Below, in pieces: positions 1-9,417 of a stretch of 64,000 bases of DNA. Source of the stretch: Psychrobacter sp. UBA6766. Its GTDB lineage: Bacteria > Pseudomonadota > Gammaproteobacteria > Pseudomonadales > Moraxellaceae. The stretch is taken from NCBI RefSeq assembly GCF_002453355.1, contig NZ_DKGQ01000042.1:54004-118003 (forward strand), read 5' to 3'. Below the pieces are notes generated by a model that was not told the DNA's origin, searched no databases, and saw nothing but the letters and a program-made list of their open reading frames with translations. Within the stretch, counting starts at the first letter, position 1. The number at the start of each line of letters is the position of its first letter. A program made the translations under genes and the position numbers.

Positions 1-349
1 TGGTATAAGGGACGGCAGGAACGCCCCATACTGGATTTGGCCATTGCATATCGTTTTGATAGCGCACGATATGATGGAAATGTAGCTGCGGCACTTGATT
101 GCCGAGTGCAGCCACATTCATTTTATCTGCTTGAAAAGTCTTAGCAAGTTGGCTTGATAACCAGCTCGATTCACGCAAAAACTGCGCTTGGTCTGCCTCA
201 GATAATTCATATAGCTCTTTGATACCTGATACCCGCGGTACCAATATTAACCACGGAAATTGACAATCATTGATTAAACGACAGGTTGATAATGGGAAAT
301 CGCCCACTAAAAAACTGTCAGCCGCAAGTTTATGATGAAGTTGGAACAT
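1..349 (-). CDS. HIT-family protein, N-terminal part (cut by window edge)
   Basis: Open frame from an ATG at 349 running off the left edge; about 116 residues are visible and the C-terminus is missing. The readable end contains VPQLHFHHIVRYQ, which matches the histidine-triad signature of the proteobacterial Ap4A-hydrolase-like HIT branch, where Gln replaces the first His. Members of this superfamily hydrolyse or transfer nucleotides from dinucleoside polyphosphates or nucleotide conjugates, but the substrate cannot be told here. The N-terminal stretch (FLVGDFPLSTCRLINDCQFPWLILVPR) also fits the family. The strand is the same as mfd, but a 282-bp gap with a strong hairpin separates the two, so co-transcription is doubtful. 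Confidence 0.8.
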   Translation of the reverse strand, partial: MFQLHHKLAADSFLVGDFPLSTCRLINDCQFPWLILVPRVSGIKELYELSEADQAQFLRESSWLSSQLAKTFQADKMNVAALGNQVPQLHFHHIVRYQNDMQWPNPVWGVPAVPYT

Positions 350-498
350 AATGACGGTTCTCTTGTTATGACGCTTAAATAAAGTAAAGTAGTATGTAAA
401 AATGCAGCACTTATTTTGCTAAAACACAATGCGTTTAGAGAATAGAGCGTTTAGAAAACAGTACGCGATAAAAAATAGTAGGCTAAATATTGTAAAGT

Positions 499-538
499 GA
501 CGCTATTTTATCAGTTATCTAGCCGATAAAATAGCGTC
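499..538. repeat. Perfect 14-bp inverted repeat (hairpin)
   Basis: GACGCTATTTTATC at 499-512 and its exact reverse complement at 525-538 enclose a 12-nt loop. It lies about 95 bp past the mfd stop and about 150 bp before the HIT gene start. There is no T-tract after either arm, so it is not a classic terminator; it may stabilise the mfd transcript end. Confidence 0.6.
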
Positions 539-631
539 GTGACTGACTGTCTTAGGGCTTGACCTTTATCTTATTTAAATCTCTTTATGAGTTGGCATAT
601 TTTAGAGAGATAAGCCAACGAATAAACAAAA

Positions 632-3600
632 CTAAGCAGACTCCGCCACCATATGTTCGCTAAAATAGCGTAATAGCTCTTGAATCACAGTGACACGCTG
701 CTGCGGCGTTGCCAACTTATCCGCATCTTGATAACGAATACCAGAGGCGCCATTCATTCGATAACGCTGACCGTCCTTTTGAATAAGCTTAATAATCGCT
801 AACGCATCGACTGGCGTATCAGGCGCAAACTCTAACGTCAAACTACTACTATTGGCATCGATCCTATTAATTTTCAACGGTTCGGCTTGAATTCGTAGCC
901 CATGAATGGCAAATAATTGCTTGGTCTGATCGGGCAGCGTCCCGAAACGGTCAATCATTTCGGTACGAATATCGGTCAATGCCTCCTTATCATCGGCATT
1001 ACTGATGCGTTTATAAAACAGTAAGCGCTGATGCACATCGTGCAAATACTCTTCTGGTATTAAAGCAGAGCTGTGCAAATTAATCTCACTGGTCAATGAT
1101 AGTGGCGTGTTTAAGTCGGGCTCTTTACCGGCTTTAATCGCTTTTGTTGCGCGCTCAAGCATGTCCATATATAAGCTAAAGCCAATCGCCTGCATATTAC
1201 CACTTTGCTGTTTGCCAAGGATTTCACCTGCGCCGCGAATCTCTAAATCCTCACTTGCTAGCATAAAGCCTGCGCCCAAGGTATTGGCCCGCTCAATCGC
1301 ATGTAGACGGCGCTTAGCATCGCCTTTAAGGCCTTTAATAGACGGCACCAACAGGTAACAATAAGCTTGGTGATGGCTGCGACCAACTCGACCTCGCAGC
1401 TGATGCAACTGAGCCAAGCCGAATTTATCCGCGCGCTCAATGATAATGGTGTTGGCATTCGGAACATCAATACCAGTTTCGATAATGGTCGAGCATATCA
1501 ATACATTGAATTTTTTATGATAAAACTGCTGCATCACTTGTTCAAGTTGGCGCTCTTGCATTTGTCCATGAGCGACCCCTACTCGTGCTTCAGGAACCAG
1601 TTCACGGACAGTCTCTGCCATTCGCTCAATACTGGCAACATCGTTATGCAATAGATAAACCTGACCGCCGCGCAGTAGCTCACGCAAGATAGCTTCTTTT
1701 AACAAGGCATCCGTTTTTTGCATGACAAAGGTTTTAATCGCGAGACGACGCTCTGGTGGTGTGGCAATAATTGACATATCTCGCATTCCTGAGAGCGCCA
1801 TATTAAGCGTTCTAGGGATTGGCGTCGCTGTCATCGACATGCTGTCCACATTGGTCTGAATCGCCTTAATGCGCTCTTTATGACGCACGCCAAAGCGATG
1901 TTCTTCATCGACAATCATCAAACCGAGATTAGAGAATTTCACATCAGGTTGTAGTAACTTGTGCGTGCCAATGACGATATCAACCTTGCCAGCCGCTAAG
2001 TCAGCCAGTACCGTCTGTTGATGTTTTTTACCGCCAAAGCGCGACAAGGTTTCGATACGTACCGGCCAATCCGCAAATCGATCGCGGAAATTGTCTTCGT
2101 GCTGGCCTGCCAGCAAGGTGGTCGGCACTAATACGGCTACTTGATAACCAGCGCTGACTGCTATAAAGGCCGCGCGCATCGCTACTTCTGTCTTACCAAA
2201 ACCCACATCACCGCAGATAAGACGATCCATCGGTTGATTTTGTCTCATGTCTTCCATCACTGCATGGATGGCATTGGCTTGATCCGGCGTTTCTTCAAAG
2301 GCAAATTGGCTAGCAAACAGCTCATACTGTGATGGGTCTATTTTAAAATGAATACCAACTTTTGCTTCGCGCCGAGCTTGCATGTTAAGTAGCTCAGCGG
2401 CAACATCATGGATTTGTTCAAGCGCTTTTTGCTTGGCTTTATCCCATTTACCGCTACCGATTTTATGTAGTGGGACAAGTGCTGGATCACCGCCACTATA
2501 GCGATTGATCATTTGTAAATTAGCAACCGGCACATAAATACTGGCATCATCAGCGTATTTTAAGTGAATGAACTCTTGCTCGCCGTCACCAACATCCAGC
2601 GTAATCAGCCCATTATAACGTCCAATACCATGCTCAATATGCACCACCGGACTGCCTTCAGTTATTTCGGTGACGCTTTTAACCAAAAACTCTTCTGACA
2701 CACCACTTTGGCGGCGACGGCGCGTTTGCAGCACTTGCCGGCCAAATAGTTGCGTTTCACTAATCAATACCAATCGCTCAGGAACATAAACACCGCGTTC
2801 AATAGGCGCTACGGTCAATCCGACCTGCGGTAGCTTTTTATCATGAGTATTCTTAGTTTTATCTGCTGCTAAAAACGCCTCAAAGCTATCGTAGGCTTTA
2901 ACATCTATTTTACCTTTAAACAGTTCAATCAGAATTTCACGACGACCAGCCGTTTCTGCTACTACTAATACTGGCGTTCCTGTTTGGGCTTGTAAGTTTA
3001 AAAACTCCAAAAGCTCGGTAAGTGGCTCCGCTTTTTGATGATTGACGGCCAGTTGCGGTGGCTCTTGGGCATTAAGTGTTATCAGTCCTTGTTTTTTTGA
3101 CGTCAGGGGTAGTTGTTCAGGCGTTAGGGTTGCTTCATCGCTATCAATCGCAGCAACATCCGTCATAGTCGCCAGCTCATCACGTGCACTCAATATTACC
3201 CGTGGATAATGATTCAGATGCTCATTTAAAGTATTCGATAATAAATATAACAACTCAGGCGCAACGATTGGCTTATCGATATCATGACGACGCTCTTCAT
3301 AACGGCGCTGAATCTGAGACCAATAATCTGACTGTTTCTCGTTAATTAGCTCGTCCGTGATAAATAAGGCATCGCTCGGCAAGTAAGAAAATAAACTACT
3401 CTCGGACTGCCAATCTTTTAAATCAAAAAATAATGGCTGGTAGTATTCAAGCCCACTGCTGGCAATACCTGCCATCACATCCTTATGCAGCTCAGATTTG
3501 CGGCTACTGGCATTAGGGAACATCGCCGCAAAATTCATACGAAACGTGTCGCGCCCTTCATCGAGCGGAAACTCTTTAGCCGGTAATATTTGAAACTGCT

Positions 3601-4345
3601 CAATAGGTTTTGAAAGATCAGGCAATTTATGCAGTAGCGCCAGCGACTCTTTAGTCATACTGCTATCATTGCCGCTCATCATGACTTTTAGGTCATCGAC
3701 GGTCAACGTTCGCTGGGTCTGCGGATTAAAGAAGCGAATGGTTTCAATTTCATCATCAAATAAATCGAGACGAAGCGGAAATGGCTGACCCATTGCAAAG
3801 ATATCAACGATACTCCCACGAACCGCAAACTCACCCGGTTCAAAGACATTTTCAACTGCGCGGTAACCTGCCTTTGCCAATAAGCCACGCTGAGTATTGA
3901 TGTCAAATCGATCACCGACACTCAAATCAAAGTGCTGGCCTATCAACCAACTGGGCGGTGCCACGCGATGCATCAGTGTTTGTACCGATATCAACAACAC
4001 GCCTGTAGTGGGCATATCGGTCAAAAGATTGATGCGTTCGCTGACAATATCTTGATGCGGAGATAGCTCATCATAAGTCAGTGTTTCCCAGTCGGGAAAT
4101 ACATAAGCATCAACCCCACAAAACGCCAACTCCGTCTCTATCTGGTTGAGCTGATTTTGGTCACGCGTCACCACGACTTTTAGACGGTCGGCCACATCCC
4201 AGAGCGGCGTTTGCACGAGACTTGCCAGCCATAAACTACTGACTGCCCCATGCACAGGCGCCAGCCAGCGCCGCTCGGCATTTTGGATAGGAAATAACTG
4301 CTGATTAATAAGATCAAAGGCGTCAGTCAAAGCAGGGATAGGCAT
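632..4345 (-). CDS. mfd: Transcription-repair coupling factor Mfd
   Basis: A 1237-residue cytoplasmic DNA translocase that displaces RNA polymerase stalled at lesions and recruits UvrA/UvrB. An N-terminal UvrB-homology module is followed by a CarD-like RNA-polymerase-interaction domain around residue 570-640 (VVHIEHGIGRYNGL), a RecG-like helicase core with Walker A CGDVGFGKTE near 710 and the DEEH box near 810 (IVDEEHRFGV), and helicase motif VI (QLRGRVGRS). A C-terminal TRCF domain ends the protein. The length is slightly above the E. coli protein (about 1150), with extra residues in the N-terminal half. The ATG lacks an obvious Shine-Dalgarno sequence. It appears to be transcribed alone; the upstream rraA-like gene ends in its own terminator. 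Confidence 0.98.
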   Translation of the reverse strand: MPIPALTDAFDLINQQLFPIQNAERRWLAPVHGAVSSLWLASLVQTPLWDVADRLKVVVTRDQNQLNQIETELAFCGVDAYVFPDWETLTYDELSPHQDIVSERINLLTDMPTTGVLLISVQTLMHRVAPPSWLIGQHFDLSVGDRFDINTQRGLLAKAGYRAVENVFEPGEFAVRGSIVDIFAMGQPFPLRLDLFDDEIETIRFFNPQTQRTLTVDDLKVMMSGNDSSMTKESLALLHKLPDLSKPIEQFQILPAKEFPLDEGRDTFRMNFAAMFPNASSRKSELHKDVMAGIASSGLEYYQPLFFDLKDWQSESSLFSYLPSDALFITDELINEKQSDYWSQIQRRYEERRHDIDKPIVAPELLYLLSNTLNEHLNHYPRVILSARDELATMTDVAAIDSDEATLTPEQLPLTSKKQGLITLNAQEPPQLAVNHQKAEPLTELLEFLNLQAQTGTPVLVVAETAGRREILIELFKGKIDVKAYDSFEAFLAADKTKNTHDKKLPQVGLTVAPIERGVYVPERLVLISETQLFGRQVLQTRRRRQSGVSEEFLVKSVTEITEGSPVVHIEHGIGRYNGLITLDVGDGEQEFIHLKYADDASIYVPVANLQMINRYSGGDPALVPLHKIGSGKWDKAKQKALEQIHDVAAELLNMQARREAKVGIHFKIDPSQYELFASQFAFEETPDQANAIHAVMEDMRQNQPMDRLICGDVGFGKTEVAMRAAFIAVSAGYQVAVLVPTTLLAGQHEDNFRDRFADWPVRIETLSRFGGKKHQQTVLADLAAGKVDIVIGTHKLLQPDVKFSNLGLMIVDEEHRFGVRHKERIKAIQTNVDSMSMTATPIPRTLNMALSGMRDMSIIATPPERRLAIKTFVMQKTDALLKEAILRELLRGGQVYLLHNDVASIERMAETVRELVPEARVGVAHGQMQERQLEQVMQQFYHKKFNVLICSTIIETGIDVPNANTIIIERADKFGLAQLHQLRGRVGRSHHQAYCYLLVPSIKGLKGDAKRRLHAIERANTLGAGFMLASEDLEIRGAGEILGKQQSGNMQAIGFSLYMDMLERATKAIKAGKEPDLNTPLSLTSEINLHSSALIPEEYLHDVHQRLLFYKRISNADDKEALTDIRTEMIDRFGTLPDQTKQLFAIHGLRIQAEPLKINRIDANSSSLTLEFAPDTPVDALAIIKLIQKDGQRYRMNGASGIRYQDADKLATPQQRVTVIQELLRYFSEHMVAESA

Positions 4346-4513
4346 AAAGGATAGGATCGAAGTTAAGGGTCAGAAAGCTATTATACGAATATTTGCGCAA
4401 TTACCAAAATTTATGCCGTAACGGTTTGTCACTTAGCATTTTTATTAAAAAACCAATAACTACAAAATTGATAAAATCCATATTCATCTATAAAGACAGA
4501 ATAATTAAATGTA

Positions 4514-4541
4514 AGAACCTCAACGGTTAAGCTGAGGTTCT
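4514..4541 (-). terminator. Hairpin terminator after the rraA-like gene
   Basis: AGAACCTCA at 4514-4522 pairs with TGAGGTTCT at 4533-4541. Reading the minus strand, the hairpin is followed by a T-rich run. It sits 25 nt past the rraA-like stop codon and separates that gene from mfd. Confidence 0.75.
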
Positions 4542-4565
4542 CAATTTGTATTCATTAAAATATTT

Positions 4566-5108
4566 TTAAATTAAAGGTTTATCACTTGCGATAATGCCAT
4601 TATTGTCGGCATAAACAAACATTCCTGAGTTCAAGGTTAAATCACCAAAGCTAATTTCAATATCGGTTTGACCTTCATCGCGGCGATTTGATTTGCGCGG
4701 GATGCAACCAAGCGCCATGACGCCGATATCCATTTGCGCCATATCATCTACATCACGGACGCAGCCATATACCACCACTCCTGCCCAGCCATTATCAATC
4801 GCTGACTGTGCTATCATATCGCCGAGCAACGCGCAGCGCATTGAACCGCCACCGTCGACGACCAAGACTTTGCCATTACCGTCTTTATCTTTGCCATCGC
4901 TATTCAATAAGGATTTTACGCGGCTATTATCTTCAAAGCATTTTACCGTCACGATTTCACCGCAAAATCTGTCTTTACCGCCAAAGCTATAAAATGATTT
5001 GCCTTCGATATTGGGCAAACATACTTGCGACTCAGGATTGGCATCCAATAAATCACAAGTTACAAAGTTGTCTTTATTCATCGCGGTTGTTTCTGCTGTA
5101 TCTGACAT
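4566..5108 (-). CDS. rraA: RraA family protein (ribonuclease E activity regulator A-like)
   Basis: A 180-residue soluble protein of the RraA/aldolase-like fold. In E. coli, RraA binds RNase E and slows mRNA decay; other relatives are 4-hydroxy-4-methyl-2-oxoglutarate aldolases, so the biochemical role is not certain from sequence. Family motifs are clear: VLVVDGGGSMRCALLGD in the middle, GVVVYGCVRDVDDM, and ALGCIPRKSNRRDEG towards the end. The length fits a family of about 160-180 residues. The ATG at 5108 is preceded by AAGGAG at good spacing. The neighbouring oxidoreductase gene upstream starts 76 bp away on the same strand and may share the transcript. Confidence 0.88.
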   Translation of the reverse strand: MSDTAETTAMNKDNFVTCDLLDANPESQVCLPNIEGKSFYSFGGKDRFCGEIVTVKCFEDNSRVKSLLNSDGKDKDGNGKVLVVDGGGSMRCALLGDMIAQSAIDNGWAGVVVYGCVRDVDDMAQMDIGVMALGCIPRKSNRRDEGQTDIEISFGDLTLNSGMFVYADNNGIIASDKPLI

Positions 5109-5184
5109 CGTGACGCTCCTTGTTTAAGTTAAATAGTTGAATTATCTATCGTGAAATCTGAGTTTTTATTAATTTATGCTTAGG

Positions 5185-5886
5185 CTACTTTCTGACTTTG
5201 GTCATTGCTAGTAGCTGTTTGTTTTCAATAATATCCGTGTCTGTAGCGGTAGGCTCACTACGATATTTATTACGCTGATAAACCTCATGCGCACTCATCG
5301 CCATAGCACTGGCAACGCGCTTGGCAGAAATAGGATGCAAGGATAATGACTCGGGGACGATCGGCGAGATCAGCTTAAACGCTTTTTGACCAAAACTTTC
5401 CAGTGGACGACCTTTATGTTTACCAAGCAATAACGATGGTCGCAGAATTACCAACTGGGTAAAACCCAACGCCATAATAGACTGCTCAGTTTCCGCTTTG
5501 ACTCGATTATACAAAAAGCGGCTGTCGATATCTGCATTCATTGAAGACAACAAAAAGAAGTTCTCAATGCCTTTAGAACGGCATAATTTGGCAAAATTGA
5601 CATTATAATCATGGTCGACTTTTCGAAAAGCTTCATCACTACCAGCCTGCTTTTTTGTGGTGCCAAGGCAGCTAAAAGCATCCGTGTTATTATCAGCGCC
5701 GACGCTGGCAAATATTTCAGCCAAATTATCAAAGTCATTGACCTGATAAAAGCGCATGCTGGCATTGATATAGCGAGGCGGTCGCCGTGCAATCACAATT
5801 AACGTATCATAAAGCTCACTAAGCTGCTTAACAAGATACTGCCCTACCAACCCTGTTGCGCCAATTACAATTGCTTTTCGCTGCAT
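5185..5886 (-). CDS. NAD(P)-binding oxidoreductase (atypical SDR / HTATIP2-like)
   Basis: A 233-residue Rossmann-fold protein. The dinucleotide-binding motif IGATGLVGQYLVKQL is at residues 8-22; SCLGTTKKQAGS and the later YNRVKAETEQSIMALG segment match the YbjT/HTATIP2-like atypical short-chain dehydrogenase group, with Tyr/Lys in YNRVKAE in the usual catalytic area. The substrate is unknown; relatives are annotated as nucleoside-diphosphate-sugar epimerases or quinone reductases without firm evidence. No membrane segment or signal peptide is visible. It lies upstream of the rraA-like gene on the same strand, and its 5' end faces the rpsT leader. Confidence 0.8.
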   Translation of the reverse strand: MQRKAIVIGATGLVGQYLVKQLSELYDTLIVIARRPPRYINASMRFYQVNDFDNLAEIFASVGADNNTDAFSCLGTTKKQAGSDEAFRKVDHDYNVNFAKLCRSKGIENFFLLSSMNADIDSRFLYNRVKAETEQSIMALGFTQLVILRPSLLLGKHKGRPLESFGQKAFKLISPIVPESLSLHPISAKRVASAMAMSAHEVYQRNKYRSEPTATDTDIIENKQLLAMTKVRK

Positions 5887-6317
5887 AGCCTATCCATTTA
5901 TATTATGTTGGATTATTTATAATACTGAGAAGATATGTCTTCTAGAAATCTATTGCTTCCGTATCATACCTAAATTAACAATTCACTAGCGCTATTCTAC
6001 ACAATTTATTGTAAGAGATTTTATCAGCATTAAGGGTTAGGATAACTTCTTTTAGCATTAACTATCAAATATATTGTTCTAAGCGCAATAATTTGCTAAG
6101 ATAACCGGCTTTACACGTCAACGCTGTTTAATTATTCCAAACAGTTCTGGCGCGACCGATGCTCTATTATTATTTGGCACTTTAAATAACAAATAAGTGC
6201 CCTAATAATAGACATCGACATCATGTTTGGCGAGAGGCTGCTCGTCACCGATGATTGTTAAACCCATTATTGCAATCAACATTCATATTTTTATCTGTCT
6301 TTATCAAGGAGATACGC
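5887..6317 (+). promoter_or_regulatory. Intergenic region with structured rpsT leader
   Basis: A 431-bp gap between the divergent oxidoreductase gene and rpsT. It holds no convincing gene. The rpsT-proximal 200 bp is rich in hairpins: CTGTTT/AAACAG (6124-6144), a long near-perfect stem (6158-6216), and CGAG/CTCG (6231-6244). A ribosome-binding site AAGGAG is at 6306-6311. S20 represses its own translation in E. coli; a similar role for this leader is inference. Confidence 0.5.
6158..6216 (+). repeat. Long hairpin in the rpsT leader
   Basis: The left arm (6158-6182) pairs with the right arm (6195-6216): GATG/CATC at the base, CTCTATTATTA-type pairing in the middle and GGCACTT/AAGTGCC at the top, with a one-base bulge and a small internal loop. 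About 22 base pairs form around a 12-nt loop. It lies about 100 nt upstream of the rpsT start and has no T-tract. Confidence 0.7.
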
Positions 6318-6584
6318 GTGGCTAATACTGCACAAGCTCGTAAACGCGCCCGTCAAAACACCAAACGTCGTCAGAACTCTGCGTCACAACGCTCTATGGT
6401 TCGTACTTACCTAAAACGTGTTGATGCGGCTATCGCTGCTAAAGATTACGACGCGGCTACCGAAGCTTATAAAAAAGCGGTACCAGTTCTTGATCGTATG
6501 GCTGACAAAGGTATTATTCATAAGAATAAAGCTGCTCGTCGTAAGAGCCGCCTAAACAAAACTATCAAAGGCCTACAAGCTTAA
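6318..6584 (+). CDS. rpsT: 30S ribosomal protein S20
   Basis: An 88-residue, strongly basic primary-binding protein of the small ribosomal subunit that contacts 16S rRNA. It begins [18 protein letters not shown], the standard S20 N-terminus, and ends in [17 protein letters not shown]. The start is a GTG at 6318, chosen because AAGGAG (6306-6311) lies six bases before it and because it gives the family length; an in-frame ATG at 6255 would add 21 residues unlike S20. A non-ATG start is notable because E. coli rpsT uses TTG and that start is part of its autoregulation. The gene is monocistronic, flanked by a structured leader and a strong terminator. Confidence 0.97.
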   Translation: MANTAQARKRARQNTKRRQNSASQRSMVRTYLKRVDAAIAAKDYDAATEAYKKAVPVLDRMADKGIIHKNKAARRKSRLNKTIKGLQA

Positions 6585-6629
6585 GACAGTTAATGTTTAG
6601 ACCGCATCATACTTGATAGTGTGATGACC

Positions 6630-6672
6630 AAAACCTTGCTACTGGTTCTAAGACTGGGGCAAGGTTTTTTTA
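6630..6672 (+). terminator. rpsT terminator
   Basis: AAAACCTTGC (6630-6639) pairs with GCAAGGTTTT (6659-6668), followed by a T-run. The A-run on the other side means it may also stop transcripts of the convergent histidine-phosphatase gene. Confidence 0.85.
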
Positions 6673-6736
6673 TACCCGTTTGAAAGTTAACAGTTAAAAG
6701 CTAGCAGTTAAAAATATTCAACGCTGAGTAAAATAC

Positions 6737-7579
6737 TTAGGTCCATTTTACTTCTGGTGGCAATAGCAATTTGCTTGGATGAAAACCAGCGGCACGGTAG
6801 CCCTGTAATAAATCGCTGATTGGACGAATATATACTTGCCCGCGCCAAACGAAATAGGCATTGGCCTGCTCAAAAGGCTTATCATCAAACCACAAAAACA
6901 CCCCTTCCATCATCTTTGGCCAATCATTCCAATCAATCTCAACCACGTCTAGCATCACTGCCAAAAACGCTGATAGCAAAGTATCATGACTGACCGCCAG
7001 CATTAAATGCCCATGTTGAGGCTGGTTTTGATAAAAAAGCGATAAAAGATCAAGTCCACCTTGATAAGCGTTTTTCGTACCTTCAAGATTGCCTTGTAAG
7101 AAGCGATTGATAAAGTTTAGCACACCAATTTCTTTAAAAATCGGGTTGGCAATCTCAGGTTCGGTCACCAGACTACCAGGTTCAACCAGTAGCGATTGAT
7201 GGGCAATATCACGTCGTAGCCCTGCCCCCTCTTGCATCAGCTGCGCGGTATCAATACAGCGACCAATCGGACTTGAAATACTATCAACATCGAGCGAATA
7301 CGGCAGATGTTCTGCCAACCAGCGTCCCCAAGACTTTGCTAATACACGGCCCTTAGGCGTTAGCGGCAATTGATAACTGGCAAAACCATCGCCGTCAGAG
7401 CGCTCACGCAAAGAATGTCTGGTAAATAAAATTAGTCTTTTATCTACCGGCAACAAACCGATCGAAGACATCATACTGTCAGGTAAGTGAGAAGGGGCAG
7501 GTGCATTCGGCCTGAGGTTCGTAGGCTTTTCAGTCGGTGTCGGTGGTCCCGATGGGGTATTATTAGGCAATTTACTCAT
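6737..7579 (-). CDS. Histidine phosphatase superfamily protein
   Basis: A 280-residue soluble protein of the phosphoglycerate-mutase-like (branch 1) histidine phosphatases. The phosphohistidine motif appears as FTRHSLRERSDG (R54, H55), with Ser instead of the usual Gly after His; the second catalytic His is in LMLAVSHDTLLSAF near residue 196, with further conserved arginine in SSPIGRCIDTAQ. The substrate is unknown. The first 35 residues are Pro/Thr/Asn-rich and non-conserved, so translation might instead begin at MMSS (residues 36-37); no good ribosome-binding site separates the options. It is convergent with rpsT and lies downstream of the metallophosphoesterase gene on the same strand. Confidence 0.82.
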   Translation of the reverse strand: MSKLPNNTPSGPPTPTEKPTNLRPNAPAPSHLPDSMMSSIGLLPVDKRLILFTRHSLRERSDGDGFASYQLPLTPKGRVLAKSWGRWLAEHLPYSLDVDSISSPIGRCIDTAQLMQEGAGLRRDIAHQSLLVEPGSLVTEPEIANPIFKEIGVLNFINRFLQGNLEGTKNAYQGGLDLLSLFYQNQPQHGHLMLAVSHDTLLSAFLAVMLDVVEIDWNDWPKMMEGVFLWFDDKPFEQANAYFVWRGQVYIRPISDLLQGYRAAGFHPSKLLLPPEVKWT

Positions 7580-7685
7580 GGTAGTAAGGGTAGCAGATTT
7601 CTTGATGAGAATGAACAGAATATAAGGTCAGTTGTACTATAGCTTATTTAGCTATATATCGATATAAGCGCTTGGTTAACAGGAT

Positions 7686-8483
7686 TTAGCCAATATCCAC
7701 CACTTTGTTCCAGATGAACGCTAAGTTAGTACTGCTTACTTCATTGGGATAAGCACGCGGATTCACTATCACTCTTGTTTTGTTAATTTGATAGTCAAAG
7801 GCTTCATGCGTATGTCCATGCACCCAAAGGGCCGGCGCCCAATCCTCATGCATCCAACTTGATAAATCACTGACAAAGGCAGCATTGCTCGGTAAGTTAG
7901 CAAATTTCTCAGATACCGATAATGGGCTAATACTATGATGACTCATGACGACGGTTTTTTTACCTAATGATTTAGCAGTTATTAGCGCTTGCTGAAGCCA
8001 TTGGCGGTGCTCAGCATGAATTTGCATCGATACTTCAGGTGAAAACAGCTTGCCACCCGCGTAAATTTGCTTATAATCACGCATAAAACGTCTAGCAACT
8101 ACCATCGTATCTGCATTAGCCTGATACTGATAGTCTGTCCACAACGTACAGCCTAAAATCCGTACCTCACCAATATCAATATGCTGACACTGTAAGACGC
8201 GCACGCCTTGCTGTAACTCAATATTATAATTATCCCAAGTTGCTAGCTTTTTATCAAAATGCAGCACATCTTCATTGAAGTACTCGTGATTGCCCGCGAT
8301 GGTAATCAAAGGCACTTGCAAATGCGCGGCTTGCTCTTGTAGCCATGCCATACCATTATCACTATTGGCGGTATCTCCTGCTACTAATACCACGTCTGCG
8401 TCGGTCTTAGGAATGCGCCCCATCGGATACGACTGCCGAGCATAACTATCAATATGTAAGTCACTCAAAATCTGTAATTTCAT
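7686..8483 (-). CDS. Calcineurin-like metallophosphoesterase
   Basis: A 265-residue protein with all signature blocks of the calcineurin-like superfamily: DLHID near the N-terminus (D-x-H), LVAGDTANSDN (GD), ITIAGNHEYF (GNHE), VVMSHHSIS, and VHGHTHEAFDY (GHTH). These bind a two-metal centre that cleaves phosphoesters. The substrate cannot be inferred. The ATG at 8483 is preferred because the conserved domain begins immediately (MKLQILSDLH); the frame is open to 8552, but the extra 23 residues do not resemble the family. Ribosome-binding signals are weak for every candidate. It is preceded by a pyrF-linked terminator, so it is probably transcribed on its own. Confidence 0.85.
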   Translation of the reverse strand: MKLQILSDLHIDSYARQSYPMGRIPKTDADVVLVAGDTANSDNGMAWLQEQAAHLQVPLITIAGNHEYFNEDVLHFDKKLATWDNYNIELQQGVRVLQCQHIDIGEVRILGCTLWTDYQYQANADTMVVARRFMRDYKQIYAGGKLFSPEVSMQIHAEHRQWLQQALITAKSLGKKTVVMSHHSISPLSVSEKFANLPSNAAFVSDLSSWMHEDWAPALWVHGHTHEAFDYQINKTRVIVNPRAYPNEVSSTNLAFIWNKVVDIG

Positions 8484-8591
8484 AGGATCTACTATCATCC
8501 AATCATACTGTTTATAAAAATTGCTTTTTTCTAAGCTTATTACTAGCATCAACTTAACCAGTGTAGCAGCTTTTTGATAATGGGCAAAAAG

Positions 8592-8624
8592 TAAAAAAGA
8601 CAGCGGATTAGGCTGTCTTTTTAC
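8592..8624 (-). terminator. Terminator after pyrF
   Basis: AAAAAGACAGC and GCTGTCTTTTT form a stem around GGATTAG, with a T-tract when read on the minus strand. It lies about 20 nt past the pyrF stop and could also work on the plus strand. Confidence 0.8.
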
Positions 8625-8644
8625 GGTTCTGTTAATTTTAAATA

Positions 8645-9343
8645 CTAAATACTGTTAAAAATCAATTGTAATTTAGCCGCCGGATCTGCTGCTTGCGTAA
8701 TTGAGCGACCAATTACCAAATAGTCAGAACCATCTGTCAATGCTTGTTTTGGCGTACAGATACGTTTTTGATCATCTGCATTGTCGTCTAGCAGACGAAT
8801 TCCTGGGGTGACCAGCTTGAAATCTTGACCACACAATGCCTTAAGCGTCTTAGCCTCCTGCGCGGAGCAAACCACACCATCAAGCCCAGCTTGCTTGGTC
8901 AATTGTGCTAGACGGCTTACTTGTACATCCAAACCATCGGTGATTCCGGTTTGTGCCAATGCGATATTGTCCATAGAGGTCAGCACAGTGACAGCAATCA
9001 GCAACGTCTCAAAATTACCATCTATCAAGCGCTGCTTGGCCAGTGACATAGCCTCTAGGCCCGCGCTTGCATGAACGTTGACCATCCATACCCCAAGCTC
9101 AGCTGCGGCTAATACAGCTTGTGCTGTGGTATTAGGAATGTCGTGAAATTTCAAGTCTAAAAATACTTCAAAATTGCGCTGATGCAGCGCTTTGACTATT
9201 TCAGGACCGCAGCGGGTAAACAGCTCTTTTCCCACTTTTAATCGACATAACGCTGGATCTAATTGATCAGCCAGCGCTAAAGAGGCATCTTTGGTCATAT
9301 TATCCAGTGCAACGATGACTGGAGAATTGATGGTGTTATTCAT
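8645..9343 (-). CDS. pyrF: Orotidine 5'-phosphate decarboxylase
   Basis: A 232-residue TIM-barrel enzyme for the last step of de novo UMP synthesis (OMP to UMP and CO2). Conserved elements are VALDNMT at the start (substrate-binding Asp), [16 protein letters not shown] with the catalytic D-x-K-x-x-D array, KLVTPGIRL, and the phosphate-gripping [15 protein letters not shown] at the C-terminus. The length is normal for the family. It follows lapA on the same strand after a 74-bp gap, an arrangement also seen in enteric and pseudomonad genomes, and ends in a terminator. Probably the last gene of the ihfB-lapA-pyrF unit. Confidence 0.97.
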   Translation of the reverse strand: MNNTINSPVIVALDNMTKDASLALADQLDPALCRLKVGKELFTRCGPEIVKALHQRNFEVFLDLKFHDIPNTTAQAVLAAAELGVWMVNVHASAGLEAMSLAKQRLIDGNFETLLIAVTVLTSMDNIALAQTGITDGLDVQVSRLAQLTKQAGLDGVVCSAQEAKTLKALCGQDFKLVTPGIRLLDDNADDQKRICTPKQALTDGSDYLVIGRSITQAADPAAKLQLIFNSI

Positions 9344-9417
9344 AATTGTGCCACTTTTTATCAGTTTAACAAATCATCATATATAAACGTATTAGTACAA
9401 ACAGGCTTAGTTAGCAC

